From Nocardia carnea (GTDB lineage Bacteria > Actinomycetota > Actinomycetes > Mycobacteriales > Mycobacteriaceae): DNA of 39,407 nucleotides. Position numbers and translations under genes: made by a program. The stretch's first letter is position 1; each line of letters opens with the position of its first letter. Positions 1 to 6,932 of the stretch are shown here, in pieces. The stretch is from contig NZ_JARWNW010000292.1 of the NCBI RefSeq assembly GCF_029868325.1, forward strand, positions 1-39,407, written 5' to 3'. The notes under the pieces are model-generated. The model did not search any database. It saw only the letters and a list, made by a program, of their open reading frames with translations, and was not told the DNA's origin.

Positions 1-788
1 TGTCGGGATGGCGAAGCATCTACATCACGCTCGCGGTGCTTCTCGTCGTGCTTTCCCTCATTGTTCTGAAGCAGCTGCCGGCAGGTCATCGCCCGGCCCG
101 CCGGACCTCTTACGGCGACGTAATGGTCTCGCTCGGCCTCCTGTTCCGGGAGCCTCTGTTCCTCTCGCGAGGGCTGATCGCGTTCTTCCTGTTCGCTTCC
201 TTCGGCACCCTCTGGAGTGGGCTTGCGCTGCCGCTGGCGGCCGAACCGTGGCATTTGAGCCCAGCTCAGATCGGCCTGTTCGGAATCGCTGGGCTCGCTG
301 GTGCCCTGGGAGCCGCACGAGCCGGCCGGTGGGCCGACGCGGGCCGTGCCAACGTCGTAACAGGCAGCGCCCTCGTACTGCTGGCCGCATCCTGGATCGC
401 TTCCGGACAGGCGGCCTGGCAGCTGTGGCCGGTGGTCGTCGGCGTCCTCGTCCTCGACTTTGCGGTTCAGGCCGTGCACGTCAGCAACCAGACGCTGCTC
501 ACCGCTGAGTACTCGCACCGAACGAGCAGTGTCATCGGCGGTTATATGCTCTTCTACTCGCTGGGCTCCGCCCTCGGCGCGACGGCTACCACCACGGTGT
601 ATTCCACGTCAGGGTGGACCGGGTCCGCTGTTCTAGGTGCCGGCTTCGCGCTTTGCGGACTGCTCACCTGGGCGTTCAGCCGGCAGATGCTCGCGCGCTG
701 CGGCTGCGGACCGAGTTCGAGTGACGCCCGACGCGAGTCGGCTCCGATGGGTCATGGGTCGCCGAATATGAACGGCGCGCCACGGTAG
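1..788 (+). CDS. MFS transporter, C-terminal part (cut by window edge)
   Basis: The reading frame is open from the first bases and no start is visible, so only the C-terminal ~260 residues are present. The fragment has about six hydrophobic stretches, with the MFS-like opening GWRSIYITLAVLL, a loop with LSPAQIGLFG and a Gly/Ala-rich helix GLAGALGAARAGRWAD that looks like the start of the second half of a 12-helix MFS exporter. The tail after the last helix is hydrophilic and probably cytoplasmic. The substrate cannot be read from the sequence; drug or sugar efflux are the usual roles of this branch. The stop is followed by an 89-base gap to the Rpn nuclease gene, with no obvious functional link. 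Confidence 0.85.
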   Translation, partial: SGWRSIYITLAVLLVVLSLIVLKQLPAGHRPARRTSYGDVMVSLGLLFREPLFLSRGLIAFFLFASFGTLWSGLALPLAAEPWHLSPAQIGLFGIAGLAGALGAARAGRWADAGRANVVTGSALVLLAASWIASGQAAWQLWPVVVGVLVLDFAVQAVHVSNQTLLTAEYSHRTSSVIGGYMLFYSLGSALGATATTTVYSTSGWTGSAVLGAGFALCGLLTWAFSRQMLARCGCGPSSSDARRESAPMGHGSPNMNGAPR

Positions 789-877
789 CCCGCACCGGAA
801 GGAGCGCAGGTATTCTCCAGGCGAGTTGTGTTGTCCGATTGGGCTTTTGCTGATAAGGCGGGGTACCGTCGCCGGTC

Positions 878-1912
878 ATGAGCGAGCAGCGGGGTGGCCC
901 GCACGACGCGTTCTTCCGGGGGATCATGGCAAATCGCGACAATGCCGCCAGCGAGATCCGCGTGAAGTTCTCCGAGGAGATCGGTGAAGCACTCAGCAAC
1001 CGCATCCATTGGCAGGAACTGGAGCTGATGCCCACCAGTTTCATCCACTCCGACCTACGCGACCGCTACGGCGATCTGCTCTACCGCACCCGACTCGACG
1101 ACCGGCCTGCCTTCATCTATATCCTGCTCGAACACCAATCCTCCACCGACCGGTTCATGGCGTTCCGAGTCTTGGAGTACATGGTTGGTATCTGGCGGCA
1201 GTACCTCGCCGACAACCACCACACACACGAGCGCGGCAGTCGGCCCGGCCGTTTGCCGGCGATCATCCCGCTGGTGGTCCACAACAGCCCCCGCGGCCGG
1301 CGCTGGAGTGGACCCACCGAGCTGGGGGAGCTTCTCGACCTCGGCCCCGAAACGCGGGCTGAGCTGGGGCCGCACCTGCCGAGCCTGCGGTTCTTGCTCG
1401 ACGACGTCACCACCGTCGACCTCGACGCACTGCGCCGCCGTGAACTCACCCCCGCCGCCCGGTTGCTGCTGGTGTTGCAGAAGATCGCCCCAGGCAGCAC
1501 CGGCCTGGATCGCGCTATGCTGGATTGGCTCGACGACCTGCGCGCTCTCGGCGAGGGTGCGGATCCGCTGGGTGTTTATCGGATGGTTTTCACCTACCTG
1601 CTGACGGTAGGTGATACCAGCGAGACGGAACTGGCGGCGGTCGCCGCGCGGATCGACCCCCGAGCCGAGGAGGCGTTTGTGACCACAGCGGAAACCATCG
1701 AAGCGCGTGGTGAGGCGCGTGGTGAGGCCCGTGGTGAGGCCCGTGGTGAGGCGCGGGGACGCGCGGAGATGCTGATCGAACAGATGACAATCAAATTCGG
1801 CCCGCTGCCGCCGGCCACTATCCACCGGATCCGGTCGGTCGATGCCGACCGGATCCACGTGTGGGCGACGCGGGTGCTGACCGCGGCATCCGTCGAGGAA
1901 ACGCTCGCCTGA
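878..1912 (+). CDS. Rpn family (YhgA-like) PD-(D/E)XK nuclease
   Basis: Recombination-promoting nuclease/putative transposase family (Transposase_31, YhgA-like), 344 residues. The N-terminus HDAFFRGIM is the family opening. The nuclease core is seen as D66 in YGDLLYRTRL and E85-x-Q87 in YILLEHQSSTD, the Asp...Glu-x-Gln arrangement of this superfamily, so the enzyme looks active. The family cuts DNA; in E. coli Rpn proteins are toxic and act in recombination and phage defence. The C-terminus has five EARG repeats encoded by 12-base units (1700-1759), then an amphipathic tail ending VEETLA. The start has no good ribosome-binding site, but TACCGT lies 8 bases upstream of the ATG, compatible with a leaderless mRNA. 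A degenerate copy of the tail follows directly (to 2223). An internal GTG at 1679 with a strong ribosome-binding site could make the tail alone. Confidence 0.9.
   Translation: MSEQRGGPHDAFFRGIMANRDNAASEIRVKFSEEIGEALSNRIHWQELELMPTSFIHSDLRDRYGDLLYRTRLDDRPAFIYILLEHQSSTDRFMAFRVLEYMVGIWRQYLADNHHTHERGSRPGRLPAIIPLVVHNSPRGRRWSGPTELGELLDLGPETRAELGPHLPSLRFLLDDVTTVDLDALRRRELTPAARLLLVLQKIAPGSTGLDRAMLDWLDDLRALGEGADPLGVYRMVFTYLLTVGDTSETELAAVAARIDPRAEEAFVTTAETIEARGEARGEARGEARGEARGRAEMLIEQMTIKFGPLPPATIHRIRSVDADRIHVWATRVLTAASVEETLA
1679..1912 (+). CDS. Possible intragenic small protein: C-terminal tail of the Rpn nuclease
   Basis: Inside the nuclease gene and in the same frame, GAGGAGG (1667-1673) lies exactly five bases before a GTG (1679-1681). 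Translation from there gives 77 residues: VTTAETI, five EARG repeats, then a 50-residue tail. In E. coli RpnA a small protein made from the 3' end of the gene binds and inhibits the full-length nuclease; a similar product here is an inference. The ribosome-binding site also encodes Glu-Glu-Ala in frame, so it could be accidental. The same site and GTG are kept in the downstream duplicate, whose upstream frame has been disturbed, and this is the main argument for function. Confidence 0.4.
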   Translation: MTTAETIEARGEARGEARGEARGEARGRAEMLIEQMTIKFGPLPPATIHRIRSVDADRIHVWATRVLTAASVEETLA

Positions 1913-2013
1913 CGTCGGTGCCGGGTCGTATCGGCATTGTCGTGATGGGGGACACCAGCGAACCGACCCGGCGGCGGTCGCCGCGCGGATCCCCCCGAGC
2001 CGAGGAGGCGGTT

Positions 2014-2223
2014 GTGACCACAGCGGAAGCCATCGAAGCCCGAGGTGAGGCGCGGGGTGAGGCACGGGGGCGCGCGGAGATGCTGACCGAGCAGATGACG
2101 GTCAAGTTCGGCCCGTTGCCCGGGGCCGTGCTGCGCCGTATCCGGTCGGCTGATGCCGACCGGCATCATGTGTGGGCGGTGCGAGTGCTCACTGCGACCT
2201 CCATCGAGGAGACGCTCGCCTGA
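2014..2223 (+). CDS. Stand-alone copy of the Rpn C-terminal tail
   Basis: This 69-residue frame begins at a GTG with GAGGAGG five bases upstream (2002-2008). It reads VTTAEAI, three EARG repeats, then a tail ending SIEETLA. It matches the tail of the upstream nuclease and contains no nuclease domain. The open frame also extends upstream (an ATG lies at 1945), but that part encodes frame-shifted Arg/Pro-rich sequence, so the GTG is the more sensible start. Either it is decay debris from a lost second rpn gene, or it is a separately expressed inhibitor of the nuclease. The preserved frame, ribosome-binding site and largely conservative substitutions favour expression. Confidence 0.5.
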   Translation: MTTAEAIEARGEARGEARGRAEMLTEQMTVKFGPLPGAVLRRIRSADADRHHVWAVRVLTATSIEETLA

Positions 2224-2244
2224 CGCTCGGTGCTGATGCCGGTC

Positions 2245-2646
2245 TCAGCGTCGTCGCGGATCTCGGCCGAGAAGGGAACGCAGCCGTGCGAAGCGCACGG
2301 GTGTCACGGGAAGTGTGGTGGTGTCCACAATTACCGGGGTCGTGGTGCGTAAGGCGGGCAACTGTGAGCCGGGTAGGTGGGTCGTTGTCGCGATGATCAC
2401 CGCGTCGGCGCCGGTCCGGGCGAGCGTGGTGCGCAGTGTCGTGAGATGGTCCGGGCTGGGGTCGGCGGGGAGTTCGACAAGCCAGCGCAGCCGGTAGCCG
2501 TGGGCGATGGCGGTCAACCGTAGGCGCGCGGTGACGAATCCGCGGTGACCACACAGATCGGTGCGCAGGTAGCCGATTGCTGTCGGCTGTGCGCCGAGTG
2601 CGGAAGGGGAGACGTGCACGTCCCTGTCGGCTTTCCGGCCGGTCAC
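2245..2646 (-). CDS. Small protein of unknown function, resembling a serine-recombinase N-terminal fold
   Basis: About 133 residues. I chose the GTG at 2646 because it overlaps the stop of the upstream gene as GTGA and has GAGGT six bases before it; an upstream GTG at 2676 is possible. The core AIGYLRTDLCGHRG, then a basic stretch, then GADAVIIATTTHL, is laid out like the N-terminal domain of small serine recombinases (IGYxR, later a D-A-x-I-x-x-x strand before a T/D-R-L). The active-site serine is not evident, so catalysis is doubtful. It has the same layout as its upstream neighbour. The pair lies next to the divergent XRE/DUF397 genes. Function unknown. Confidence 0.6.
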   Translation of the reverse strand: MTGRKADRDVHVSPSALGAQPTAIGYLRTDLCGHRGFVTARLRLTAIAHGYRLRWLVELPADPSPDHLTTLRTTLARTGADAVIIATTTHLPGSQLPALRTTTPVIVDTTTLPVTPVRFARLRSLLGRDPRRR

Positions 2647-2972
2647 CGGTAGACCTCGGGCGTCTCCGGTATCCACCGGTCCACGTCACCTCGGCGGTAC
2701 CACCCGTAGGGGTGGACGATCATCAGGGCGCACCGCTCGAGCACGACCGGCGCACGGAAGCCGATATGTTCCACGGTCGGTGTCACAATTGCGTCGCCGC
2801 CGAGTAGATCCGATTTCCGTAATGTCCACGGCAGCACATCGACACCGGATTCCAGCACCACTCGGGCAATGGCGAATCCGTGGGCGCGGGCGAAATCACG
2901 GCATTCGGTTTCGAGATGCTGTTGTATTGCGCCACAAAGACTTTTGTTCAGGTATACGATCGCAACGGGCAT
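2643..2972 (-). CDS. Small protein of unknown function, upstream partner
   Basis: 109 residues from the ATG at 2972, preceded by AAAGGCGGAG. It begins MPVAIVYLNKSLCG, continues with a helix QQHLETECRDFARAHGF, and ends with the strand LERCALMIVHPYGW. The layout (short beta strand, helix, Arg-rich strand, helix, late hydrophobic strand) is the same as in the overlapping downstream gene, so the two are probably diverged duplicates. The frame stays open further upstream, but that part is not convincing. It overlaps the next gene by four bases (GTGA) and should be translated with it. It is transcribed away from the XRE regulator gene, across a shared 308-base spacer. Confidence 0.6.
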   Translation of the reverse strand: MPVAIVYLNKSLCGAIQQHLETECRDFARAHGFAIARVVLESGVDVLPWTLRKSDLLGGDAIVTPTVEHIGFRAPVVLERCALMIVHPYGWYRRGDVDRWIPETPEVYR

Positions 2973-3059
2973 GGCTCCGCCTTTTCCTGAAGAGGCGATG
3001 GGATGCAGCCCGGCGCAGGGTCCGATGGGGAGTAGCGGCCGCGATCGGACCACCGGTTT

Positions 3060-3251
3060 CACAACACTCCAGGTTGTGGAACCGGTGTTACCCAATGGAT
3101 TTCGGGGACTTTCCTGCGCCGGGCGCGAAATCAGTAGACCGGAACAGTGCGCTATGTGGAACCGCCTCGGTGGAGATTCCTGCCCAGATCAGCCCGGCGA
3201 CCGTGCCGGGTCGCTTCCGGCAATGTGTTCCGGGCCGGAGTGTTCCACAAC
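3060..3251. promoter_or_regulatory. Repeated TGTGGAAC sites in the divergent spacer before the XRE gene
   Basis: The 308-base spacer (2973-3280) holds no gene that I can support. It contains CACAAC (3060-3065) and GTTGTG (3073-3078) as an inverted repeat with a 7-base spacer. GTTGTGGAAC (3073-3082) recurs as TGTGGAACCG at 3155-3164 and inverted as GTTCCACAAC at 3242-3251, just upstream of the XRE start. Three copies of one motif between divergent genes suggest operators, most simply for the adjacent XRE protein. This is inference from pattern only. Confidence 0.45.
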
Positions 3252-3280
3252 GGAATTCGATAATTACGAAAGGTAATAAG

Positions 3281-4168
3281 ATGGCGGGTGGATCCACACT
3301 CCCGAAACGAGCACTCGGCCGCGAACTGCGCCGGCTGCGCGAACGCAGCGGCACCAACCAGGCCGCCGCGGCCCGCGCGATCGAGGTGAGTCCGCAGACG
3401 ATCGGCCGCCTGGAGGACGGGCACGCTTCCCGGCCCACGACGTTGCAGATCAACGGACTGTGCGACCGGTACGGCGCCTCGGACGAGGAACGCCGGTTCG
3501 TCCTGGACCTGGTGCAGGAACTGCGCGCGATGAAGCTGTCCGGAGGAGGGTGGTGGCGCGCATACGACGATGAGATTCCCCGGGATTTCAATCATTATCT
3601 CGGGCTGGAAGCAGCAGCATGCCATATGACCAGCTGGCAAATAACCCTCCTGCCTGGGCTGCTGCAGACGCCGGAGTATCGGCGCGCGATCATTTGGGCC
3701 GCCCATCCGGAGTGGCCGACTGCGGATGTGGAGCGACGACTCGAGCTGGCGAGTCATCGACGGGAAAAATTCCAGGACAGTACATTCCGTCTGGATGTGC
3801 TGCTCTCCGAGGCGGTGCTCCACCATCATGTAGGTGGCTCAGGTGTGATGGCGGACCAACTACTGCACCTGGTGGAAGCGAGTATGCGGCCGAATGTCTC
3901 CCTGCGTGTCGTTCCCTACGACGCACGAAGCGCCATAGGGCTGGTCGTCCGATCCTTCGTGTTTCTCGAGTTTCCTGTGCCTTCGAACACTCGAATCGCG
4001 GAGCCCCCCGTCGCCTATGTCGAGGGCTACACGGGCGATCTCTACCTCGAGCGCGCAGGCGAGGTCTCCCAGTACACGGAAGCCATACGACGTATCGCCA
4101 ATGTAGCTTTGAACGAGCACGAGACCAGGGATCTGGTCGCGCGGATCGCGAAGGAGTACCAGCGGTGA
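3281..4168 (+). CDS. XRE family regulator with DUF5753 domain
   Basis: 295 residues from the ATG at 3281, preceded by GAAAGG. Residues about 12-65 form an XRE helix-turn-helix (GRELRRLRERSG, then AARAIEVSPQTIGRLEDG). The remainder, from about residue 100, is the DUF5753 domain, recognisable by LLPGLLQTPEYRRAI and the late pattern SFVFLEFP...VAYVEG.TGDLYLE. Such proteins are abundant in Streptomyces and Nocardia and are usually encoded with a small DUF397 protein, as here: the next gene overlaps by four bases (GTGA). The pairing resembles that of WhiJ-type developmental regulators or a toxin-antitoxin arrangement. Cytoplasmic DNA-binding role is inferred from the family. Confidence 0.92.
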   Translation: MAGGSTLPKRALGRELRRLRERSGTNQAAAARAIEVSPQTIGRLEDGHASRPTTLQINGLCDRYGASDEERRFVLDLVQELRAMKLSGGGWWRAYDDEIPRDFNHYLGLEAAACHMTSWQITLLPGLLQTPEYRRAIIWAAHPEWPTADVERRLELASHRREKFQDSTFRLDVLLSEAVLHHHVGGSGVMADQLLHLVEASMRPNVSLRVVPYDARSAIGLVVRSFVFLEFPVPSNTRIAEPPVAYVEGYTGDLYLERAGEVSQYTEAIRRIANVALNEHETRDLVARIAKEYQR

Positions 4169-4371
4169 CCGACAATCCAGCAGGTGTCCGGTGGTTCAAG
4201 AGCTCGCACAGCGGCCCGGACCGGGAATGCGTCGAGGTTGCTCATCTTGCGGGTGGCGCGGTCGGAGTTCGTGACAGTAAGAACCGAGCAGGCTCCGTCC
4301 TCGTATTCGGCCCGGAGGTCTGGGACACCTTCCTGAACACCGCGCGGCGAGGTACGTCCGTTCACCCATGA
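4165..4371 (+). CDS. DUF397 protein, partner of the XRE regulator
   Basis: 68 residues from a GTG at 4165 that overlaps the regulator's stop codon as GTGA, so translation is probably coupled. The family signature is clear: WFKSSHSGPDRECVEVA near the N-terminus, VGVRDSKN in the middle, and a final segment FGPEVWDTFLNTAR that fits the usual helix. DUF397 proteins have no known enzymatic role; they accompany DUF5753-type XRE regulators and are thought to modulate them. A terminator-like hairpin begins seven bases after the stop, so the pair forms a two-gene transcription unit. Confidence 0.9.
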   Translation: MTDNPAGVRWFKSSHSGPDRECVEVAHLAGGAVGVRDSKNRAGSVLVFGPEVWDTFLNTARRGTSVHP

Positions 4372-4378
4372 CGTGCAC

Positions 4379-4408
4379 GGTCCCGGCTGCCGTTCGATGG
4401 CCGGGACC
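4379..4408 (+). terminator. Hairpin terminator after the XRE/DUF397 pair
   Basis: GGTCCCGGC (4379-4387) pairs perfectly with GCCGGGACC (4400-4408) across a 12-base loop, followed by ACAATTTTC. It lies directly after the DUF397 stop. The same 9-bp stem recurs in the hairpin after the CHAT operon (16218-16240). Confidence 0.7.
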
Positions 4409-4498
4409 ACAATTTTCGGAGCAACCCACGATCCAGCTGTGGCGACCAGGACGAGATCGCCCGGACTCGGTGGAACCGCCCAGCCTGAGGGTGCGTCC

Positions 4499-4504
4499 TA
4501 TAGT
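4499..4504 (+). promoter_or_regulatory. Candidate -10 element before the ESX-type cassette
   Basis: TATAGT lies 40 bases before the lipoprotein start at 4545 in an otherwise GC-rich spacer. No good -35 is visible at the usual distance. A small hairpin (GGCGG/CCGCC) follows in the presumed leader. GGGGAG supplies the ribosome-binding site. Confidence 0.4.
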
Positions 4505-4544
4505 AATGGCGGGGTAATCCGCCGCACCGACACAGGGGAGATCC

Positions 4545-5096
4545 ATGCGAACCGCCGACATCGTCCGTGCCATGCTTGCTACGGCGGCCGCAACAGCTTT
4601 GCTCACCGGATGCACGTCCAGCACCGAGGGATCCGCAACCGGTACAGCAGCACCGAAGACGACGGGCCCCATCGAGATCTTCAATCCCTGTGCTGAACTT
4701 TCGGACGAGGTATTGACAGGGGTCGGGCTGAATCCGGCTACCAAGAGTGTTGTCACTGATCCGCCGGAGGGCGAATCATCCTGGCGGGTGTGTGGCTGGC
4801 GAACACCTGACAACCTGATACGAGTCACGGTCCTGTCGACCTCGCACACGCTGGATGAAGCCCGCAAGAACGAGAATATGGTTCAGAAATCCGAAACCAC
4901 AGTCGGATCTCGCGAGGCGCTCCGCTCCTATGACAAGTCGGAGACTGATGGCAGGTCATGCTACACGTCGATGGAAGCCGACCAGGGAATGTTCGAGATC
5001 AGTGCTGCGTGGTTCGAGGAGGACGGCTGGACTCGCGATATCTGCGTGATCTCTGCTGAGTTCGCCGCAGCCTTGGATCCCCACCTTCCGAGGTAA
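4545..5096 (+). CDS. DUF3558 family lipoprotein
   Basis: 183 residues. A signal peptide with a hydrophobic core and the lipobox LLTGC (Cys23) predict a lipid-anchored protein outside the cytoplasmic membrane. After a Ser/Thr-rich linker comes the DUF3558 domain: FNPCAELSDEVLTGVGL, a second Cys in WRVCGW, and later Cys residues near SCYTSMEA and RDICVISAE, which probably form disulfides. DUF3558 lipoproteins are common in mycobacteria and Nocardia; their function is unknown. It is followed after 32 bases by the PE/PPE-like genes in the same direction, suggesting that it belongs to this ESX-type cassette. Confidence 0.88.
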   Translation: MRTADIVRAMLATAAATALLTGCTSSTEGSATGTAAPKTTGPIEIFNPCAELSDEVLTGVGLNPATKSVVTDPPEGESSWRVCGWRTPDNLIRVTVLSTSHTLDEARKNENMVQKSETTVGSREALRSYDKSETDGRSCYTSMEADQGMFEISAAWFEEDGWTRDICVISAEFAAALDPHLPR

Positions 5097-5128
5097 CGGT
5101 TACCCGCAGGTCCTGGGAGGTACGGATT

Positions 5129-5512
5129 ATGAGCGACCAAGCGAAATACTGGCAGAACCTCAAGCAACAAGCCATCGATGGTGAGCTTTCCATTGAACAT
5201 GAGGTGGGCACACTCCTCCGTCAGGAATGCGAAACATTTCTGACAAGACTTCGAGATCAACGTGTCAACGCCATGACCCTCGGGCATCTGGCCGGCTACG
5301 GAGGTCTGCCCTCTGCGCAGGACATAAAGAGCAAGTTCGAGTTGAAGGCCACCGGAGGCGAGAACGGTGATTCGGCCGTGGATCGCATCGATGAGTTGAT
5401 CGAGATTGTCAATCTAATGAGCGACACCTACGCGGCCGCGATCGGCGAACTCCAGGAGACCGACCAGCAGAACTCCTCCCAGACCACCGCCGCCGGGGAA
5501 GGACTCCGCTGA
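5129..5512 (+). CDS. Small helical protein, likely PE-like partner in an ESX cassette
   Basis: 127 residues from the ATG at 5129, preceded by GGGAGG at good spacing. The sequence is hydrophilic and largely helical (YWQNLKQQAIDGEL, then a long C-terminal helix with DRIDELIEIVNLMSDTYAAA). No signal peptide or membrane segment is seen. It overlaps the PPE-like gene by one base (TGATG). Its place before a PPE-like gene and an EspG-like gene matches the PE-PPE-EspG order, so it may be the heterodimer partner of the PPE-like protein. That role is inferred from context; I do not recognise a PE or WXG100 signature outright. Confidence 0.7.
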   Translation: MSDQAKYWQNLKQQAIDGELSIEHEVGTLLRQECETFLTRLRDQRVNAMTLGHLAGYGGLPSAQDIKSKFELKATGGENGDSAVDRIDELIEIVNLMSDTYAAAIGELQETDQQNSSQTTAAGEGLR

Positions 5513-6861
5513 TGCCCGCACCATTGCTCGTCGCTGCAGTGATCGTCGCCGGCGTCGCCAGCGTGGATGCTGCAGTCGATGAAGTCACCGGCAACTACGA
5601 CGAATCCGACGGTAACCGGAATCGTGCCTCCGATGCCGCCGGTGCCGCCGAGCAGGAGTGGAGTGGCGACCGGTCCCATATCAACAACGAACTGGCCCGG
5701 GTCAGCGAGGGTTTCGATGGCGAATACGCCCCGGCCACCGCTACCAAAGAAGCGTTCAAGACCTGGACCCACCAGCAGATCTGGGAAGCACTCAACGGCA
5801 ACTCCGGCGGCCCTGGCGTCGAGTCCGCCGATGTCAATGCCGGTGCCGACGGTTGGCGCCGGCTGACGGAGGAGCTTTTCACCGGTCTCGACACCTTCGG
5901 TAAGAATGTCGATCGGATCATTACCGAACAGTGGGGTGGCGAGTCGGGGACCGCATCACGCGAGGGCACCCGCGCTTTCGTCACGGACGCGCAGAAGCTG
6001 GTCCGGAGCTTCGAAATGGTCGCCAACGGTATCGATCTCATGCAGGGCTATCTCGCCCAGGCGAAGATGTCGATCGTCCCGCCGGTCGAGGTGTCCGGGT
6101 TCGACGAATTCGTGGGCCATATTCCGGGCAACGGCGTCGTCAAGGCCGCCAAGCATCGCGCCAATGAAGCGCAGGCGCAGGCTCAGGATTTGATGATCGA
6201 GTTCTATCAGCCCGGTGTCACGGCGGTCGACACCAAAACCCCTGTGCTGCCGGTGACGAAAAGCCCGGTCGGTGCGGGCCCCGGAACGCAGCAGCCGGTC
6301 GGGCCCGGAGGAACACAGAACCCCGCCGGTACCAACCCGAATGGCACCAACCCGGCCGGGACGAATCCGCCTGGCACGAACCCGCAGGACCAGGCCGCTC
6401 CCGGCGAGGAGACACCGCAGGGGACCAGCCCCGCCGGCACGGAAACACCGGCGACGACCACCCCGTCGACCACCACGACTCCGGCGAACACTGCCCCGCT
6501 CGAAGAGCCGGTGGGCCGGCCGAGCACCACCACGCCCGGATCGCCGAGTACCACCTCCGGTGCACCGATGGTCGCCGCCCCTGGTGGGCAACAGTCTCCG
6601 GGAGCCCCGGGCCGCACGGTCAGCGGGTCACCCGGCAACCCGAACCAGACCGGCGGGCCCGCGTCCCGTGCCGGTAGCCCGGCCGCCGCCACCCGCGGAA
6701 TGTCCGGGATGCCCGGCATGATGGGTGCCGGTGGGCAACGTGGGCGCGGCGAGGACGACGACGATCACAAGATTCCCGACTATCTCGTCCAGGATCGCTC
6801 CACCGAACTGCTCGGCGATCAGCCTCGGGTGCTCCCGCCGGGCGGGGTTATCGGCGAATGA
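5512..6861 (+). CDS. PPE-like ESX substrate with Pro/Gly/Thr-rich tail
   Basis: 449 residues. Residues about 1-235 are helical, with W-containing turns (HQQIWEALNG, GADGWRRLTEELFTG, EQWGGESGT) typical of WXG/PPE-like ESX proteins. From about residue 245 the chain becomes low-complexity: repeats such as NPAGTNPNGTNPAGTNPPG, then Thr-rich and Pro/Gly/Ser-rich sequence, ending in an acidic patch GEDDDDHKIPDYL and a conserved-looking C-terminus LLGDQPRVLPPGGVIGE. There is no Sec signal peptide, which fits type VII export. It overlaps the preceding small gene by one base and precedes an EspG-like chaperone gene. Export by ESX is inferred. Confidence 0.8.
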   Translation: MPAPLLVAAVIVAGVASVDAAVDEVTGNYDESDGNRNRASDAAGAAEQEWSGDRSHINNELARVSEGFDGEYAPATATKEAFKTWTHQQIWEALNGNSGGPGVESADVNAGADGWRRLTEELFTGLDTFGKNVDRIITEQWGGESGTASREGTRAFVTDAQKLVRSFEMVANGIDLMQGYLAQAKMSIVPPVEVSGFDEFVGHIPGNGVVKAAKHRANEAQAQAQDLMIEFYQPGVTAVDTKTPVLPVTKSPVGAGPGTQQPVGPGGTQNPAGTNPNGTNPAGTNPPGTNPQDQAAPGEETPQGTSPAGTETPATTTPSTTTTPANTAPLEEPVGRPSTTTPGSPSTTSGAPMVAAPGGQQSPGAPGRTVSGSPGNPNQTGGPASRAGSPAAATRGMSGMPGMMGAGGQRGRGEDDDDHKIPDYLVQDRSTELLGDQPRVLPPGGVIGE

Positions 6862-6932
6862 GCGAGCCACGGCCGAGGGTGGGATCGCAGCGCGACCACG
6901 CGGCGCCTTCATGCAAAACGGATTCCGTATGA
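6858..6932 (+). CDS. Possible 24-codon coupling ORF between the PPE-like and EspG-like genes
   Basis: An ATG at 6858 overlaps the PPE-like stop (ATGA), and the resulting 24-codon frame, beginning MSEPRPRVG, ends with a TGA that overlaps the EspG-like ATG at 6929 (again ATGA). It therefore forms a continuous translational bridge over a 67-base gap. The peptide has no recognisable motif. It may serve coupling only, or be chance. Confidence 0.3.
   Translation: MSEPRPRVGSQRDHAAPSCKTDSV

Larger units (their letters stand above)
1614..2226 (+). repeat. Tandem duplication of the 3' end of the Rpn gene
   Basis: Two head-to-tail copies, about 1614-1915 and 1950-2226. Both contain the ribosome-binding site, a GTG codon, a run of 12-base EARG units (five in copy 1, three in copy 2) and the 50-residue tail. 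I count 39 of 50 tail residues identical. Before the GTG, copy 2 has lost one base near 1960 and two bases near 1990, so its frame is out and then restored just ahead of the GTG. Copy-number change of the 12-base units suggests slipped-strand variation. Confidence 0.85.

Noticed and set aside
1699..2087. Possible CRISPR-like array because of the short regular repeats
   Set aside because: The repeats are 12-base units without unique spacers and encode EARG in frame; they are a coding tandem repeat.
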